Shown here in pieces: positions 10,476-22,885 of a stretch of DNA of 64,000 nt; positions within the stretch are counted from its first letter, which is position 1, and each line of letters starts with the position of its first letter. Under the pieces are notes generated by a model. It saw nothing but the letters and a program-made list of their open reading frames with translations. It was not told the origin of the DNA and ran no database searches. The translations under genes and the position numbers were made by a program. The DNA is from Acanthosoma haemorrhoidale (taxonomy: Eukaryota; Arthropoda; Insecta; Hemiptera; Acanthosomatidae), in contig OV884009.1 in assembly GCA_930367205.1 (NCBI GenBank), forward strand, positions 39,813,841 through 39,877,840. The letters run 5' to 3'.

Positions 10476-11636
10476 CTTTTTTTTTTTTTTATAACTTCTT
10501 TACTGTGCTAAAATTACAATATGGCTTATTAGGCAATACGTAATTGAGATAAATGTTCATATTCATACCATATTTACAATACATCATTCACTGGCTCATT
10601 AATACAATATTTACAAACAGCCCAGATGGTTGACCCTCGAGTCTTAGGAAATCACCCACGCTCCCCGGTTACCGGATACGAGCCAGTGGAGGCTGACAAA
10701 GAGCGTGAGAGCCACATACGCTCAGGACATGATTGGAGAAACCATTGCCCGGACTCCCACTGTCACGCATTTATAGCAGGTCACGAGGCCATTGCCGTTT
10801 CAGTCTCCGAAGAGGATTATATACTGTGCTACCTGATTAGGGTGGTTGGATAGGTTACTATGGAATTGCATGAACTTGGAAGGGATGAGTTCAAGAATGT
10901 ATGGTATATTAAGATATTAATAAGGGTTTTGTTGCTGACGTATTAAGGGGCGTTTAATATTGTTGTCAAGACTTTTGATTGGATACGTTTGGATATGAAA
11001 GAATTGCATACTCTTAATGTTCAACTTTTTTGCTATCCCCATAGCTCTATTCTGTATGTCCAGATTGGCTTACGTATAACTTTGTAGATTGATAATTTAT
11101 TTTCTATTGAGAGATGGGATGTCCTATGAAGTAGTCTGTACAGTTGTCTAAGGCGTCTGTTTAGTTCTTGTCTTTTTAGTCTCATATGTGGGTTCCAGGT
11201 CAGTCGTTTGTCGAGATGGAAGCCTAAGTACCGTACTGTCTCGGATACAGGGAGAGGAATGGAATTAAAAAAAACTAGTAGACTAGACTTGCAACAGAGG
11301 GTAAAGGTGATGTGGGAACATTTTGCTTCATTAACTTTGATCCACCATTAGGTTGCACCAATACTCGATCTCATCAAGGTGTTTTTGAAGGTTATGGGAT
11401 GCTATATCGGGGTCTGGGTGGGATGACAAGACTGAAGTGTCATTTGCAAATGTGGCCAAGAAGGTATGGGGGGTAGAGGGGACATCAGCGGTGTATAGGT
11501 TATAGAGGATGGGACCCATGACACTGCCCTGTGGAACTCCTGCTTTTATGGGATAGTAGTTTGAATAATCTAAGCCACAACGGGAAAATCGGTTCAAGAA
11601 ATAGGACTAGGAAAAGGGTCTGTGGTAAATATCCCG
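10476..11636 (-). mobile_element. LINE copy B, 5'-truncated
   Basis: Minus-strand copy of the main LINE, with a T run (its poly(A) tail) just inside 10476, then the 3' UTR, then the end of ORF2 up to about 11630, where similarity ends. Short direct repeats flank it (GGGTTTTA at 10467-10474 and 11637-11644) and are a plausible target duplication. It lacks a stretch of 3' UTR around 10625-10640 that other copies have. Confidence 0.82.
10773..11626 (-). pseudogene. Broken C-terminal part of LINE ORF2 (reverse transcriptase)
   Basis: From high to low coordinates it encodes RT motif B (AGVPQGSVMGPILYNLY), the catalytic box region and the post-RT region to the RDLL C-terminus found in the 44.7-kb copy. 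The frame is continuous from about 11597 to 11331, then shifts near the WCN motif, and further changes follow. The catalytic FADD box reads FAND: the first of the paired aspartates is replaced. With the 5' truncation, this copy cannot encode an active enzyme. Confidence 0.85.
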
Positions 11637-13055
11637 GGTTTTATTAATAATTTAGTATATCTATATTATATCCGGTTCGGAAATGTTGACACAGCATAAA
11701 AATCAAGAGCCAAAAAACTAAAAAAAAAGTTTTGGAACATTTACATATAATTATAGTTGGAAACACGCTGCTGCTATTAGTAACTAGTGTGAGTTGAAAT
11801 GTAAGTTTCCTGGTCAGATAAGCGGAAAACGGTCAGATAGACCCCGAGTTGGACACGGAGTTACTATTTCAGGAAAGTTTGTCAGACTTTCTACCGCTCC
11901 CTGCGTACGTCCGTCTGAGATTACCGATGGTATCCCACCTTGACACTTGTGGAAACTCGAGGCATAAGTGGTTGTTCGTAGTTTAGATATAGCATGTCGA
12001 TCACAGGACCCCCAAGGACGGTCAAGGAAGAAAAGCTTCAGTTACAGAAATGATATAACAATTAAATTAACTATTTTCAGTCAAATACACTGAGTATTTT
12101 TCAATTTTTCAAATGTTTTTTTTTAAACATGCTTATATGCTCCTGCTGAAAAACCAATTCATTTCACGCTCAAATTTTAATTAAAAATAATCGTCTTCAC
12201 ACTTAAGCATCACAAAACTAAGGCTTGCTCAACTTTTTGTCGTATTAGTCCATTGAAGCACCATGAAATAACTGTTACTATGCATGATGTAAATACTTAT
12301 AATTATATACTTTATTTAGTTTTCATAAATACAATTGTTTAATTTATGTCGGGGGTGTCATGTGAAACATTCAAGCAATATATCATTCCTCTTTATGAAA
12401 GTTGGGCTGTGGAAAAATTTTAAGTACAGTGACTTTACGAATTATAATCAATTTAAACCCCAAATCATTTTGCAAATCCATTCATCAGGACGTCGGTATC
12501 TTTGATTTAATAGCTTACTCAATTTGATAGAAAATTTTGATTAATTTATTATTGATAATTAGTAATTTATTATTTATTATAAATAAAATAATTTATTTAT
12601 TTAATAATTATTAAAGGTCTTTTTGTTATTATTGTTGGAGAAATTTTAGTGTTGAAGGTGCATCGAATTACACTGCCAAGTAAGATATGATTTTAAAAAT
12701 CGCCTGTTCTGTTCTGAACACGAAATTAATGACATTTAGTAATTAGTTCTAAATAAAACAATTACAAAGTTACACGTTGTTAATCAGGACGTGGAGGTCT
12801 ATAATTACTGATACTCCACTCAAAATTATAGTATAGTTTTCTATAATTATTTATTAGTATTAGTATTAGTTATCGATTTATGGGACTTAATAACTTTTGA
12901 TGGACACGTCTAAATATGTTTCCCATATCACATGGGACATCTATTTAAAATTTTATCTCTTTAGCTTGAATATGGCACTGTACATGCAGACACGGGGGCG
13001 AAAGCATAGGGGTTTCTTGTTATTAATAATTACTAGCCATATAATAAATATACTG

Positions 13056-13109
13056 GCAGGATCAGGACTCGAACCCGGGAACTCCATAATATCAGCTGAG
13101 CTACCCTGC
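13056..13109 (-). repeat. tRNA-like element lacking an anticodon arm (SINE head or tRNA relic)
   Basis: On the minus strand, GCAGGGT at the start pairs with ATCCTGC at the end to form a 7-bp acceptor-like stem (one G-U pair). Between them are an A-box-like TAGCTCAGCTGAT and a perfect-looking B box, GGGTTCGAGTCC. The total is only 54 nt, so there is no room for an anticodon arm, and it is not a normal tRNA. The best explanation is a tRNA-derived SINE head or a deleted tRNA pseudogene. Confidence 0.6.
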
Positions 13110-15099
13110 TAAACTTTCCAAAAAAAATTATCATTAGCTAATCTCATGCAATGGCTGTAATTGTACCCGATGAACACAGAAAGGTGACAGCGGGAGACAG
13201 GTGAACCCTAACTTTACCACCAAAAGCTGGTTTTCATTACATGAAAACATATGATATTTTAATATATCGTTTTTACATAGTAAAATTTCGTCGTTGTTAT
13301 ATGTTGGTGGCTAATGATAGTATTGAGATCCATACCACAACAAAATTTGGCTATAAGGGTTTTGGGTTTTGATAAAAGCAACGAAACTGTAAAAATGATG
13401 AGAAATTACATAGATAGATGTTAAACAAAAATATTCCGAGGTAAAATGCCCCTATGATTAGCACTCACTTTAGTGCAAATACATGGTTTATTTCTGGCTA
13501 ACAAAAATATCTATTACATTATAAAGTAAAATGCAATGTAAACCTCAATAAGAGAACAAATATAATGTGATTGTTTCCCTGCACTCAATAAATAAAGTCA
13601 AAGATGGCTCGACATAAGAAAACAATATGAAGAAGTGAAATACAATACAACGTTAAGTAAACCTTTAAATCAATACATACAGAATAACATACAACCTAAA
13701 TATGCAATAGTAAAAACCAAGATAGGCCAACATATAAACATAAACAGTGGAATAAAAATTATATGAATGAAATAATAGTATGGAAATAAAATATAATGAA
13801 TAAATTGTTTCAAAACCAGTAAAAGTTTGTCTGGATATTGGGGAGGTGTTAGAATAGGAGGGTTCTGAAGGTTCATTAGGATAATTAATGGTTCACTCAA
13901 TTACTATACGCACGTAAGCTATTGATGTATGTACACAACATTAAAAATGTATGTCACCTCATGATATACATATTTACATAAGTTTGAGTTTGAATTGAGA
14001 AGGAGTATGAACATGAATACACCTCACCTATACGATAATGGCCTTCGCCCATTCCATTTGAGTCAGATCTCTTCTTTTTATACATTCCCTTGAGGGCGAT
14101 ATGATGTGTGACAGACCCTTTGGGCTGATGTATAGGGTGTGCCATCAACCAGGCGCAGGCACCAACCGCCATCTTCACCTGCCCATGTGTCATACTTTGC
14201 GAGAGGTGGAAGGGGGGGGGGACAAGAATGATTATAACATGACAAGAAATTGTCAACTCGGTTAAACCTTTTCGGAATAACTACGCGTGAAAAAAACTGT
14301 TATAGTTAAGAAATCAATAAGTAGATTTGGTTTACTTCGAGTTATAGCCAAAACATGGGGAATCAAGTCTGTATTTTCACAGAATTTTGAAAACTATTAA
14401 TTTGTCCTAGTATCATTAGCCTAACTATGTTTCTTAATTATTTCAGTAATTTACAACTACTAACTGAGCAACGAGCAACGAAATTAAATATAAATTCTCT
14501 TTGGGCAAACTGTCTGGGTCCAATCTCACTGGTAACTCGTCTTGGAAAAGTGCCTCAGGAAGACAAGGATATTAAAAAAAAAAAATCTGTGTCAAGACAT
14601 CGGGTGAGGCTGACGAGGTGCGGGCTTATTCTACTTATTGGTCAAACACTAATTAAATATTACGCATAGACTTTAGTTTGACACTATCCAATTTAATAGT
14701 CAAATAATTTATTATTTCTAATCATAAGATAATTAGCTGCACTCAATTATTTTCCTGGGATTCACAGTATTTTTCATTATATAAAACCTCTATTCATGAC
14801 TATAGGTCAAAAAAATTACTATAGCACTGACAAATTAGAGAAAACACAATTTTTTCCGGATTTGACGCAAAATAACGAAACCCAAAAATTAATAGCACAC
14901 TAAGATTCGTTCTGCCTTCACTAAACTTTTAAGTTTAATTTATTAGGGTATACCACAACGCAATATATATTTTTTACAAAGGACTAAATAAATCAGTATT
15001 TTAGGCTTAGCATAAATACCAAACAGGTGTCAATTTCAGAAAACCGAACTAAAACACCATTTCTAAAAAAAAGGTTTTTGACTTTATCTTTTATTTTTT

Positions 15100-15325
15100 A
15101 ATTTGATATATTTGGTTATTAATTGCACGTTTATCATTTTTCAAAAGGTTTCTTCTATTTGTATTATTTGTAAATCAAGTGAAACTCTTGTAAAAAATAA
15201 TGTCTTTCTCTGGAAACTTTATTCTATGTGGGATTTACAAAGGAATTGGAATACACATTTAATGACAGTTTTAATGACTAGTTTACTTTTAGCACCGACT
15301 TCCAAAGCATTAATTAGGACGTAGA
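15100..15325 (+). repeat. Dispersed AT-rich repeat with the TTAATGACAGTTTTAATGAC block
   Basis: The block TTTAATGACAGTTTTAATGAC-like (15258-15278) is followed about 25 bp later by 'attaattaggacgtagatacc'. The same pair of blocks, in the same order, occurs at 58.05-58.15 kb and in weaker form at 12.73-12.8, 57.8 and 58.28 kb. No coding potential is seen. It is an unclassified interspersed repeat. Confidence 0.45.
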
Positions 15326-16759
15326 TACCTTAAACTTAGTGTTAGAAAAATAGTGTTAAGTGCCATTCATTTTCTGATTGTAGCTCCGAAGAAGGCAATT
15401 CATCGTTGAAAGCGCTCCAATATAGAATATAAAAGTGTTTTTTATTTCGACGGTTGAAATGTCCTGACATTGTTTTCTTATTAAAAGTTTAAATATGAAT
15501 GTCTTAATACAATTTTTCATGAATTTTTATAAAAGTTTTTTACGTGTTAAAAAATAAAATGGAAATTAATAAATCATACAATTTTCCAGTCAGTCACTAA
15601 CTTATGAAGTAAAGTATATCTGGATTGTCGCTTAAGATTTAAAAGGCCGCGGAGTCGTGGAAAATAAGCGGACTCAAACAGGCACATTTCACTCTCTAGA
15701 GAAACAGAAAAACACATTTCATTCCACGAAGTGTGATCTTATCGGTAAGGTTTATAACGCTAAAGTTAAACAGTAATAAACAACGAGGAGAACGAGGCGT
15801 GTCCAGCGGTGGAACTAATAGAATGGGGCGGAAGAAAACTTCCCTTGGGGGGGGGGGGGTTCTAACTAGCTTACTGTGTACAAAGTTTTATGTTATTGTA
15901 AACCTCTCGCGTGAGCTAGATTTATTTATAAAATCAGACGGAACTATTGCGAAAAACAAATGTAGTGGTACATTTTGTTTTAAAAATAAGTACTATTCAT
16001 ACAATCTTTTTTATATTAACAAAAAGTTGTAATAATTATTGTGCTGGAGCTCTTTGTTTGCGATGAAAACGTTGGGGCAATGAACGATTTCCCTACAAAA
16101 TCATGTGCCCTCATCAGGCCAGTGGAGTAGAAATAAGTGTTAGGGAAGCTTGGAATCCTTTCAAACGCTTTATTTGAAGTTCAATTGAACAGTCATTCTA
16201 GGTTCGCACCTTTCTACAACCCCCGCTTGAAAGGAGAATCCAAGAAACCTTGAAATATTCGGAATTGTTTCAGTTTTACGTTTATAAATCACTAAACCAA
16301 GCTTCCTAGCTAAAAACTTGGCTAAAATAGCATTAATTTTAGGTCGAATAACTACCTATAATTTAAAATTTAACCCTGTTGTATAGTCAAAATCTACAAC
16401 GGAAAAATGGGGATTTTTACCAACTTTTCTCAAAAATCTAATAAAGTGATTTTCAAACGTCTGTAGCACCAAAACGTTTCTAAATGTTAAAAATCTTTGA
16501 AGGTATTAGATCATCGACTTCTGCGGTCAGTCAGAAAAAGATTTTTTTTCGAATTTGGTCAAGAGACATCTAGAAAATTATTATTTTTTATTTCGCGTCC
16601 TACCCTCCACAGGGTATTAACCACTTATAACCCTTGTTCCATTCCAGTAATTACCTTTTGAACTGGTATTCTGAATTATAATTCATGATTAAGAATAATA
16701 ATTATTATTACTAATAATCAATAATAGTTTTTCAAAAATGCAGAATATAGCAAACTAGA

Positions 16760-16975
16760 ATCCCATTGGCACCTCCATTCAATCAGACCTTCCTTCCTTG
16801 ACTGTTTGTTCTTATCTATTCCGTGCCACAAACGTTTGGAACTCAATTCCCATCAATATCCGTCGTTCATCAACTCTCCCAATCTTTAAATCAAGATTTC
16901 ATCAGTTCCTTATCTCTATTCAATTTATCATTATTATTATTTATATCTACTAGTATTTTGTTCTTTTCCAATAAG
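16760..16975 (+). pseudogene. C-terminal end of a further LINE reverse transcriptase
   Basis: The plus strand reads SYLFRATNVWNSIPINIRRS at about 16808-16870 and continues STLPIFKSRFHQFL. The pattern RAxNxWNxxPxxxxxxxxLxxFKxx is the typical extreme C-terminus of many LINE ORF2 proteins (CR1/L2/Nimb/RTE-like groups). Upstream (16760-16805) the coding match continues only after a frameshift and a stop. It differs from the main LINE family of the window, whose C-terminus is NPPRRLKRQWPRDLL. Only this tail is left. Confidence 0.6.
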
Positions 16976-17212
16976 CTATACTCATTTAATATTCTTACTA
17001 TTATTTTTATACTAATAGTCTTATCATATTCTATGTAAAATGCTTACAAATTGAAATGGACCATTTATTTATTCAATAGATTACTTATTAGATTATTGAG
17101 TTAAAAAACAACAACTGTTTGAGTGTTGAAAGTAACAATTTATTCATTGATGACCATGAAAAAATCAAATTTAAATATTTACATTTTTTTAAAAAAAAGC
17201 ATTGGTTTTTAT

Positions 17213-18156
17213 TCATTGTTAAACGTCTTTAGTGAGGTGTTGGGCATCCTCTGCTTTGAATTAAAGATCCAGATCGTTGTTCTATAAGGCTCAAAATGTA
17301 TTGTTGGGACAAAGAAGCCCATTCCTCAATTAATGTATTTAAAATTGTATCCAAGTCCTCTGGCCAAGGCAACCGCACGTCTAACTGCCATTGGCATCGG
17401 ATTCATGTCCGGTGTACAAGCAGGCTCGTTCATACGCGTGATTTCTTGTTTCTGTGAGGTCCCTTGCTCTATGAGGTCGAGCATTATCATGAAAAGAATG
17501 AGTTATCTCCGATTTCTTGCTATAAAGGGATAGTAACAGGCCTTATGACATTATTGAACAATATTAGCTGAGTTTTTTGATTACTCGATATCCCTGCCCA
17601 GACCATTATTGAACATCCTCAATAAGGCCATACTGGCTCAGTCATGCCTGCATTATTTCGCTGGTTATGCTCTACACACTATAAAACGTCAATCACGAAG
17701 AGGAAGAAACAAGTTAGATTCGTTAGTAAATCAAAAATCTTAGTCTTCATCGGTCCAATCAACATGTTCACGAGCCAATAGGAGACGCGTTGCTCTCTTT
17801 TTTCTTGTTAAAAAAAACCTCCTCGCGTGTCTTCTTACCCTCAAACCGACTTTATGGATGCGGTTTTTAACTGTATGAGTTAAAATGCGAACCCCTGTTG
17901 CGTCCTCATAAGCACTTTAAAGTTGTTGAGCTGTTGAACCTCGTTGCATTGTTCCCTCTCTCCAAACATCGGTCCTGCTGAAGAGTAGTTTTTCCAACTA
18001 GGTCTCATACATGAGTGTACCTTGGTCTGACCAGGCTCTTCCGATGACTGTATAAAAGCAACCAAGTTTACGGCCAACATAACGATGAGAATGGATTAAC
18101 CGTGAAAGAGCGAAAGACCTCTCTAGTTCTTTAACAGTTAGTCTTCGTAAAGGCAT
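17213..18156 (-). pseudogene. Decayed Tc1/Tc3-like transposase
   Basis: Minus strand, starting at Met 18156 with MPLRRLTVKELERSFALSRL, matching the N-terminal helix-turn-helix of Tc3-type transposases. Frameshifts and stops follow, but recognisable blocks remain in order: a second DNA-binding part ending TVKNRIHKVGLRVRRHARR, then LLAREHVDWTDED, FTNESNL where the family has FTDES (catalytic D replaced by N), a remnant of the 'VMVWGGI' block near 17620, and a C-terminus QRMPNTSLKTFNN before 17213. The length of about 314 codons is close to the family norm of about 340. Clear terminal inverted repeats were not found. It is an inactive relic, and its decay suggests an old insertion. Confidence 0.78.
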
Positions 18157-18769
18157 TTTAAAACGCGTTCTAGTGCACTGACTAAATGAGTACTGGCGGT
18201 GAAAGACCAATATTGTTTTCTTTAGGTTATAAAATTCAGATTAAAACCGAATTGCGTAAATTAAATTAATTTGTTTTTGGTATTTTTTATTAATCCTCAT
18301 AGAGATTAAGATAAAGACAGTGGATCAGTCGTAATAGTTTTTTTTGTAAACTGGAACAAATCATCCTGGTAAAATAAAATAAATATTACATTAATTTTTG
18401 TTAGTGGTCCACTTGTGTGAGTAGTTTATAATGATCTTATTTTACAGGGAGAACAGATACAGAAATTATTGTAAACATTTTTATTTCCTCGGCTCCTAGG
18501 GTTCATTGCTAAGAACACTCTGGTACGTCTCAAATATTCTCTACCTGGTATCACCTAGATAATTGACACCACGGCCCCTTGTTGAATTAGAGACTAATAT
18601 ACATTTAAAACATGTAAATCCACTACACCGCATAATGAGGTAAGGCCGATTGAAGTTGGCAAGTAGCCCTGAAGAGTTGCTTACCTCTCAGCCTCAATAA
18701 TTGTGTCTTGCATCTTCATTCAAGTAGCTACTTATTCATTCCCACCGCTGAATGAGCCCCGCATGACTA

Positions 18770-18825
18770 TTCTAAAGGGGATCGAACCTGGGTCTCCTCT
18801 GCTGAAAATTAAGCTAAATCAGTCA
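18770..18825 (-). repeat. SINE-like tRNA-derived head
   Basis: On the minus strand an A-box-like TTTAGCTTAATTTTC (18818-18804) precedes a perfect B box GGTTCGATCCC (18788-18778). This arrangement suits an internal RNA polymerase III promoter. The acceptor stem is not preserved, so this is not a working tRNA. The SINE body, if any, would extend towards 18600. Confidence 0.45.
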
Positions 18826-21800
18826 ACAGTAATTGTTCTCATGGAATAAATACTATTAGAGTGAATCGGAATTTAGTTCAAAGTATTCTGAAAAAAATGA
18901 AATAACATTGAGCTTGTTGACTGAATATATTTTGTGAAATTGCACTGTTAAAATGCCGATAGTACCTTGGAATTCCGGTAGAGTTATTACTTTGCATTTG
19001 TTTCCCGCTGTTGGTGATTAACGGGCCCATTATTTTCAAGATGTCAGGGCAAATTGAAGACCGTTCCGCTTGAAAATGCTGCCATGTTTACTAATTACTG
19101 CGAATAGCCCAAGTGAAATAATTATAAATAAAAGCGGAACGTGGGCCGCTTGTGGGATTTATTGACATGAAGTGTCACAGGGTGGCAGGTTTTTGAAGTT
19201 GAACACCAGACAAATCTGATTGCCGCGCGTGATATGAAACAATCCGTAGTCACCAGAAAAAAATATAATTTAGAAAAATCCCGTTTTTTTATGCTTCGAA
19301 AGATTTACAGCATAGTTTCCCCGTCCTATCAGATTTTAATCTTAGCTAGAAAAATTTCTCTCTGAACGATTTATCGTCGAAAGTCGCTATTACTCTTTAC
19401 TAAATATTTTAGACTAAATAATTTTATTTTTTTATTAAATATCGCAAAGTGTGCATAATATCCTTATATATCGTCTACAATTCATGGAATTCATACAATT
19501 CGTTTGCTATACATGGCGAAATAACGTTCTGAGAGTTGGCAAATTGGTGTGCGTTGCGGCCTGGCGACGAAACCTAAAAACAGCTCGATGCCCCGCTGAC
19601 GTGTTCGAATAGAAAAAGATCTTTGTTGGTTGTGTGTTCCCCTATTGCATATGAAAAGTTATTTCTTCTTCCGTATTTTATAGTGATGTTCTCACAAACC
19701 ATGGTGAAGTAAACCTCAGCCATCCAGACTTAATCTTTAATTTAAGTGTTACTAATGAATCGTTATTATTTGTATTTTACCACAAAAGGAACGACCATTA
19801 TAAATATCATGCTACTAAAAAAAAACACCGGCTTCAAAAACAATGTTAAGGACTTTTGTCATTTAGCTCTAAGAAACAAAAACAAAAATTAGTATAATGT
19901 TAAAATCAAATTGAATACCTTACTGAAACTCATATATCTTTTAGTGACACCAACTAATCACTTATTTAATGGCACCAACTCGTGTTTTATAGAGACAGCT
20001 ATAACTCTCATGTCTTTCTAAACTGTGGTCTGGACACGGGCTTCACAACACACAATTTTCCCGTCAGCTTTTGAAGAATATACATACAAACGGGTGAAAA
20101 CATGTCTTATGATTAAATCAACAAAAATTGAAAAAATAAAATTTCCCTGTTAAGTTAAATTTTCTAACTTAATTAGGAAGAGATAATTATTGGGCTAGAA
20201 GCCCGCGCGTCACACGGAGTGGATCTTACAATGATTAAGCTGGTTTTAAATTGTTAATACTTCTTGTCTTTTTAATGTTGTCGTTGGGTCGTATTTAGGC
20301 AGAGTCAAATATTTACTCTCTGAATAGAAACATAGAATCTACCTTCTAAGCACGGTTCTGTCATCACTTGAGTCGAGGAGGTCAAATAGTCCTATGTCAT
20401 TATGTTTAAAATAATGAGTTTGAGCAAATTTAAACGTAATTCTGACTCATACAAATCCCCTCATTTCATTTAATATGAAGTTTTGAACCTCAAGGGAGAG
20501 GCTCCATTTTTATTTAAGTATATTTGATCTTCGATTTCAGTCGTGCGACTGATTTGGAATTTTGACTGTATTGTTATGGACAGTAAGGACATTAACAGGA
20601 AAATAAATCCAAAGATATAATAAATAAAACGTTAGAGATTCAATTATAGAAAACAATTGAAAATGACTTTATCTATTTAAATTTTTATTTGTAACCAGTT
20701 TTCAGAGAGTGAAACGGTGTTGTATATTAAATGGAGTATGTTAATCAATAATACACAGTGTTTTAAAGATTTTTTAGAAACTCGCCCTGCCCTTAGCAAT
20801 TACATATCATTAAATTCCCTTTCATAATTTGCGTGAGAAAATCTTAGATGAAAAAAATATATATTTGACATTTATTGATAAAAAAACAGGAAACTAAACT
20901 TTATATCCGGTAGTACTTGTATGTTTAAATCGTTTTATCTTGATTTATTGCCCTAAACCCATTTTATTTATTTATAATTTAAAAGTATTGGGTTTCTTGC
21001 CTGTAAAGGTTATGGCAGACAGTGATTTACGTTATTTTCCATGGAATTTTGCAAATTCAGTCACATCTACGAAACTGTAACATTTCGCTGAAAATTTTTC
21101 GGGGACGAAATCAATCATGTATGTAATAGAACTTAATGGTTTCTATATACGCCAATGTACTGCAATCCCCTAGCTTTAGTCCACCTGCTAACATTAAATA
21201 ATGTTAATAAACGACATTTGTATCGTGTAGTCGATGTGGTATAGTCAAGGGAATAACACGGAACTTTAAAATGTGAAAGTGGACAAGCACTTTAGATTAA
21301 CGAAAGTAATTTGGTGGAACAAATACATTTAAATATATTTTAAAAGTAGCCTACATTGTTTTAATGATCGTCCTTTAAGGGATAAGATATATTTATGCAT
21401 TATGTTAAGTGTTTATATTGAAATAAAACTAGAAATTTAAGGATAAATGCGAGAAACAATAATGTCTTCAGTAATGTTCAAGTTTTCTGAAGCAACATCT
21501 CAATTGCTTCATAAAGTTTTGAATCCGGTATTCAAAAAATAAAGTTTTGGTAGCCAACTATTGAAATCGTGTAGACAAAATAATATAAGCCAAACTAAAC
21601 AATTTCAATCAGTAATTTAGCTTTTTACAATTTTTCTCAGTTTTTTAAATGAAAATGTTCGCTAAGATTGAATAACCAGTGGTCTATATGATATACCACC
21701 AGGTTATAAGAGGTCTATATTTGGGTTTAAATAAATGTCAATAGCGGAAGTCTAAACATGTTTAACATTTCGCTCACACAAGTAATAAAAACCGAATATC

Positions 21801-21974
21801 CTGGAATAATAAAAATGTTTCCGCCTTATAAAGTTGAAACGATCTTAAAGAATACGGCTACCTCTAAGCGATGACTCAAATCTTTAATGGATTTGCTCAG
21901 TTCGAATGTATGAGAGAATTCACCACAAGCTGGGGGGGGGGGCACGGGATCATAAACTCAGCGCGTAGTTATTA

Positions 21975-22200
21975 TTCCCTTTGAAATACTTTTCTCCTCA
22001 AGAGATTTTGTAGGAGTGACATCAATGGCTTTATACCCTTCCTCAATAACAGCAACTGTATACGCCTCAGACCGAATCGACTTCCATAAATATAAAGTGG
22101 TCTATTTCTTCCTTTTCTTCCCAGATCTGAAATCGACGAGTCCTTGTATCCAGTCATACTCCGCTGGATTAAGTTTTTCGAGGGACTTGGTTTCAAAAAC
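21975..22200 (-). pseudogene. Unrecognised coding-like relic
   Basis: On the minus strand one frame reads LEKLNPAEYDWIQGLVDFRS then GKKRKK and a TAG. The same frame reopens as TTLYLWKSIRSEAYTVAVIE and EEGYKAIDVTPTKSLEEKSI, ending in TGA near 21960. The composition (mixed charged and aromatic residues, GC-richer than the flanks) is that of a real protein. The single internal stop suggests a broken exon or a transposon fragment. I cannot assign a family. Confidence 0.35.
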
Positions 22201-22604
22201 CTTTGACATCAACCAATAATAGTTAATTATTATAACTATATTAGTTTAGTATATACTAGTTAGCTATTTAGTATATATTAGTAAGTTAATAATGAGTAAC
22301 TATAGCCAACAATATTCTTTACTGCTGGGCACTTTAATCTTAAAGTATGTAAATATTTTAAAATTAGGGCTCATTACATACAGTTGCCAGATGCCTCTAA
22401 ACTAAAACTATAATACAATTAATACTGAATACAATAACATACACTCAGCAAAACCAAAAAACAAAACAGACTAAAAGACTAATTTATAGTCCTCAAAAAT
22501 AATATCCAGGTGAAACATTTTGTACAATACTTCTCCCTAAATTATTGTCGCTAATCTTTCAATTTTCAGATTTCTTTTACTGCGTTTTATATATATAGAA
22601 ACTT

Positions 22605-22885
22605 CTAATAATAAGTTATTGTGATAAATGTTCTCATTCATACCATATTTACAATTTCCATTCACTCGCTCATTCATACAGTATTTAATACAGGCCAGAG
22701 AACTACCAAATCCATGTTGTCACCTCCCTCGCATGCGAAAGAGGAAATGGAGTCTCGGGAAGTCCCCTCACACTCCTCCGTCAGCCGCGTCACCGGATAC
22801 GAGCCAGTGGAGGCTGACGAAGAGCGCGAGAGCCACATACGACGCTCAGGGCATGATTGGAGAAACTGGCCATTGTCAGGACTTA
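22605..22885 (-). mobile_element. LINE copy C, short 3'-end fragment
   Basis: Minus-strand 3' UTR piece of the main LINE: ATAAATGTTCTCATTCATACC near the tail side, then the CCTCGCATGCGAAAGAGG palindrome region at about 22728-22745, and similarity ending after the 'ggagaaactggccattg' block at about 22885. The extreme 3' end and tail are eroded. Open frames across it are spurious. Confidence 0.8.

Larger units (their letters stand above)
11637..16759. other. AT-rich stretch, old dispersed repeats only
   Basis: No recognisable gene. It contains pieces of a dispersed AT-rich repeat (12.4-12.8 kb and 15.1-15.33 kb) that recurs at 57.8-58.4 kb, a tRNA-like element at 13056-13109, and G homopolymers at 14212-14221 (10 G) and 15847-15859 (13 G). 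Open frames here (for example 13670-13900 minus, hydrophobic; 15733-16032 plus) show no domain and look like by-products of base composition. Confidence 0.5.
18157..22604. other. AT-rich stretch with a SINE-like head and a coding-like relic
   Basis: Apart from the two small features annotated inside it (18.8 kb and 22.0-22.2 kb), no gene is apparent. The segment around 19000-19160 is GC-richer and contains GCGGAAC-type inverted motifs (about 19055 and 19133) of unknown meaning. About 22220-22310 is a very AT-rich, partly repetitive run of TTAGTATATA-type words. Confidence 0.45.

Noticed and set aside
13670..13900. Hydrophobic minus-strand ORF resembling a membrane protein
   Set aside because: AT-rich DNA yields Phe/Ile/Leu/Tyr-rich frames by chance; no family features, signal or neighbours.
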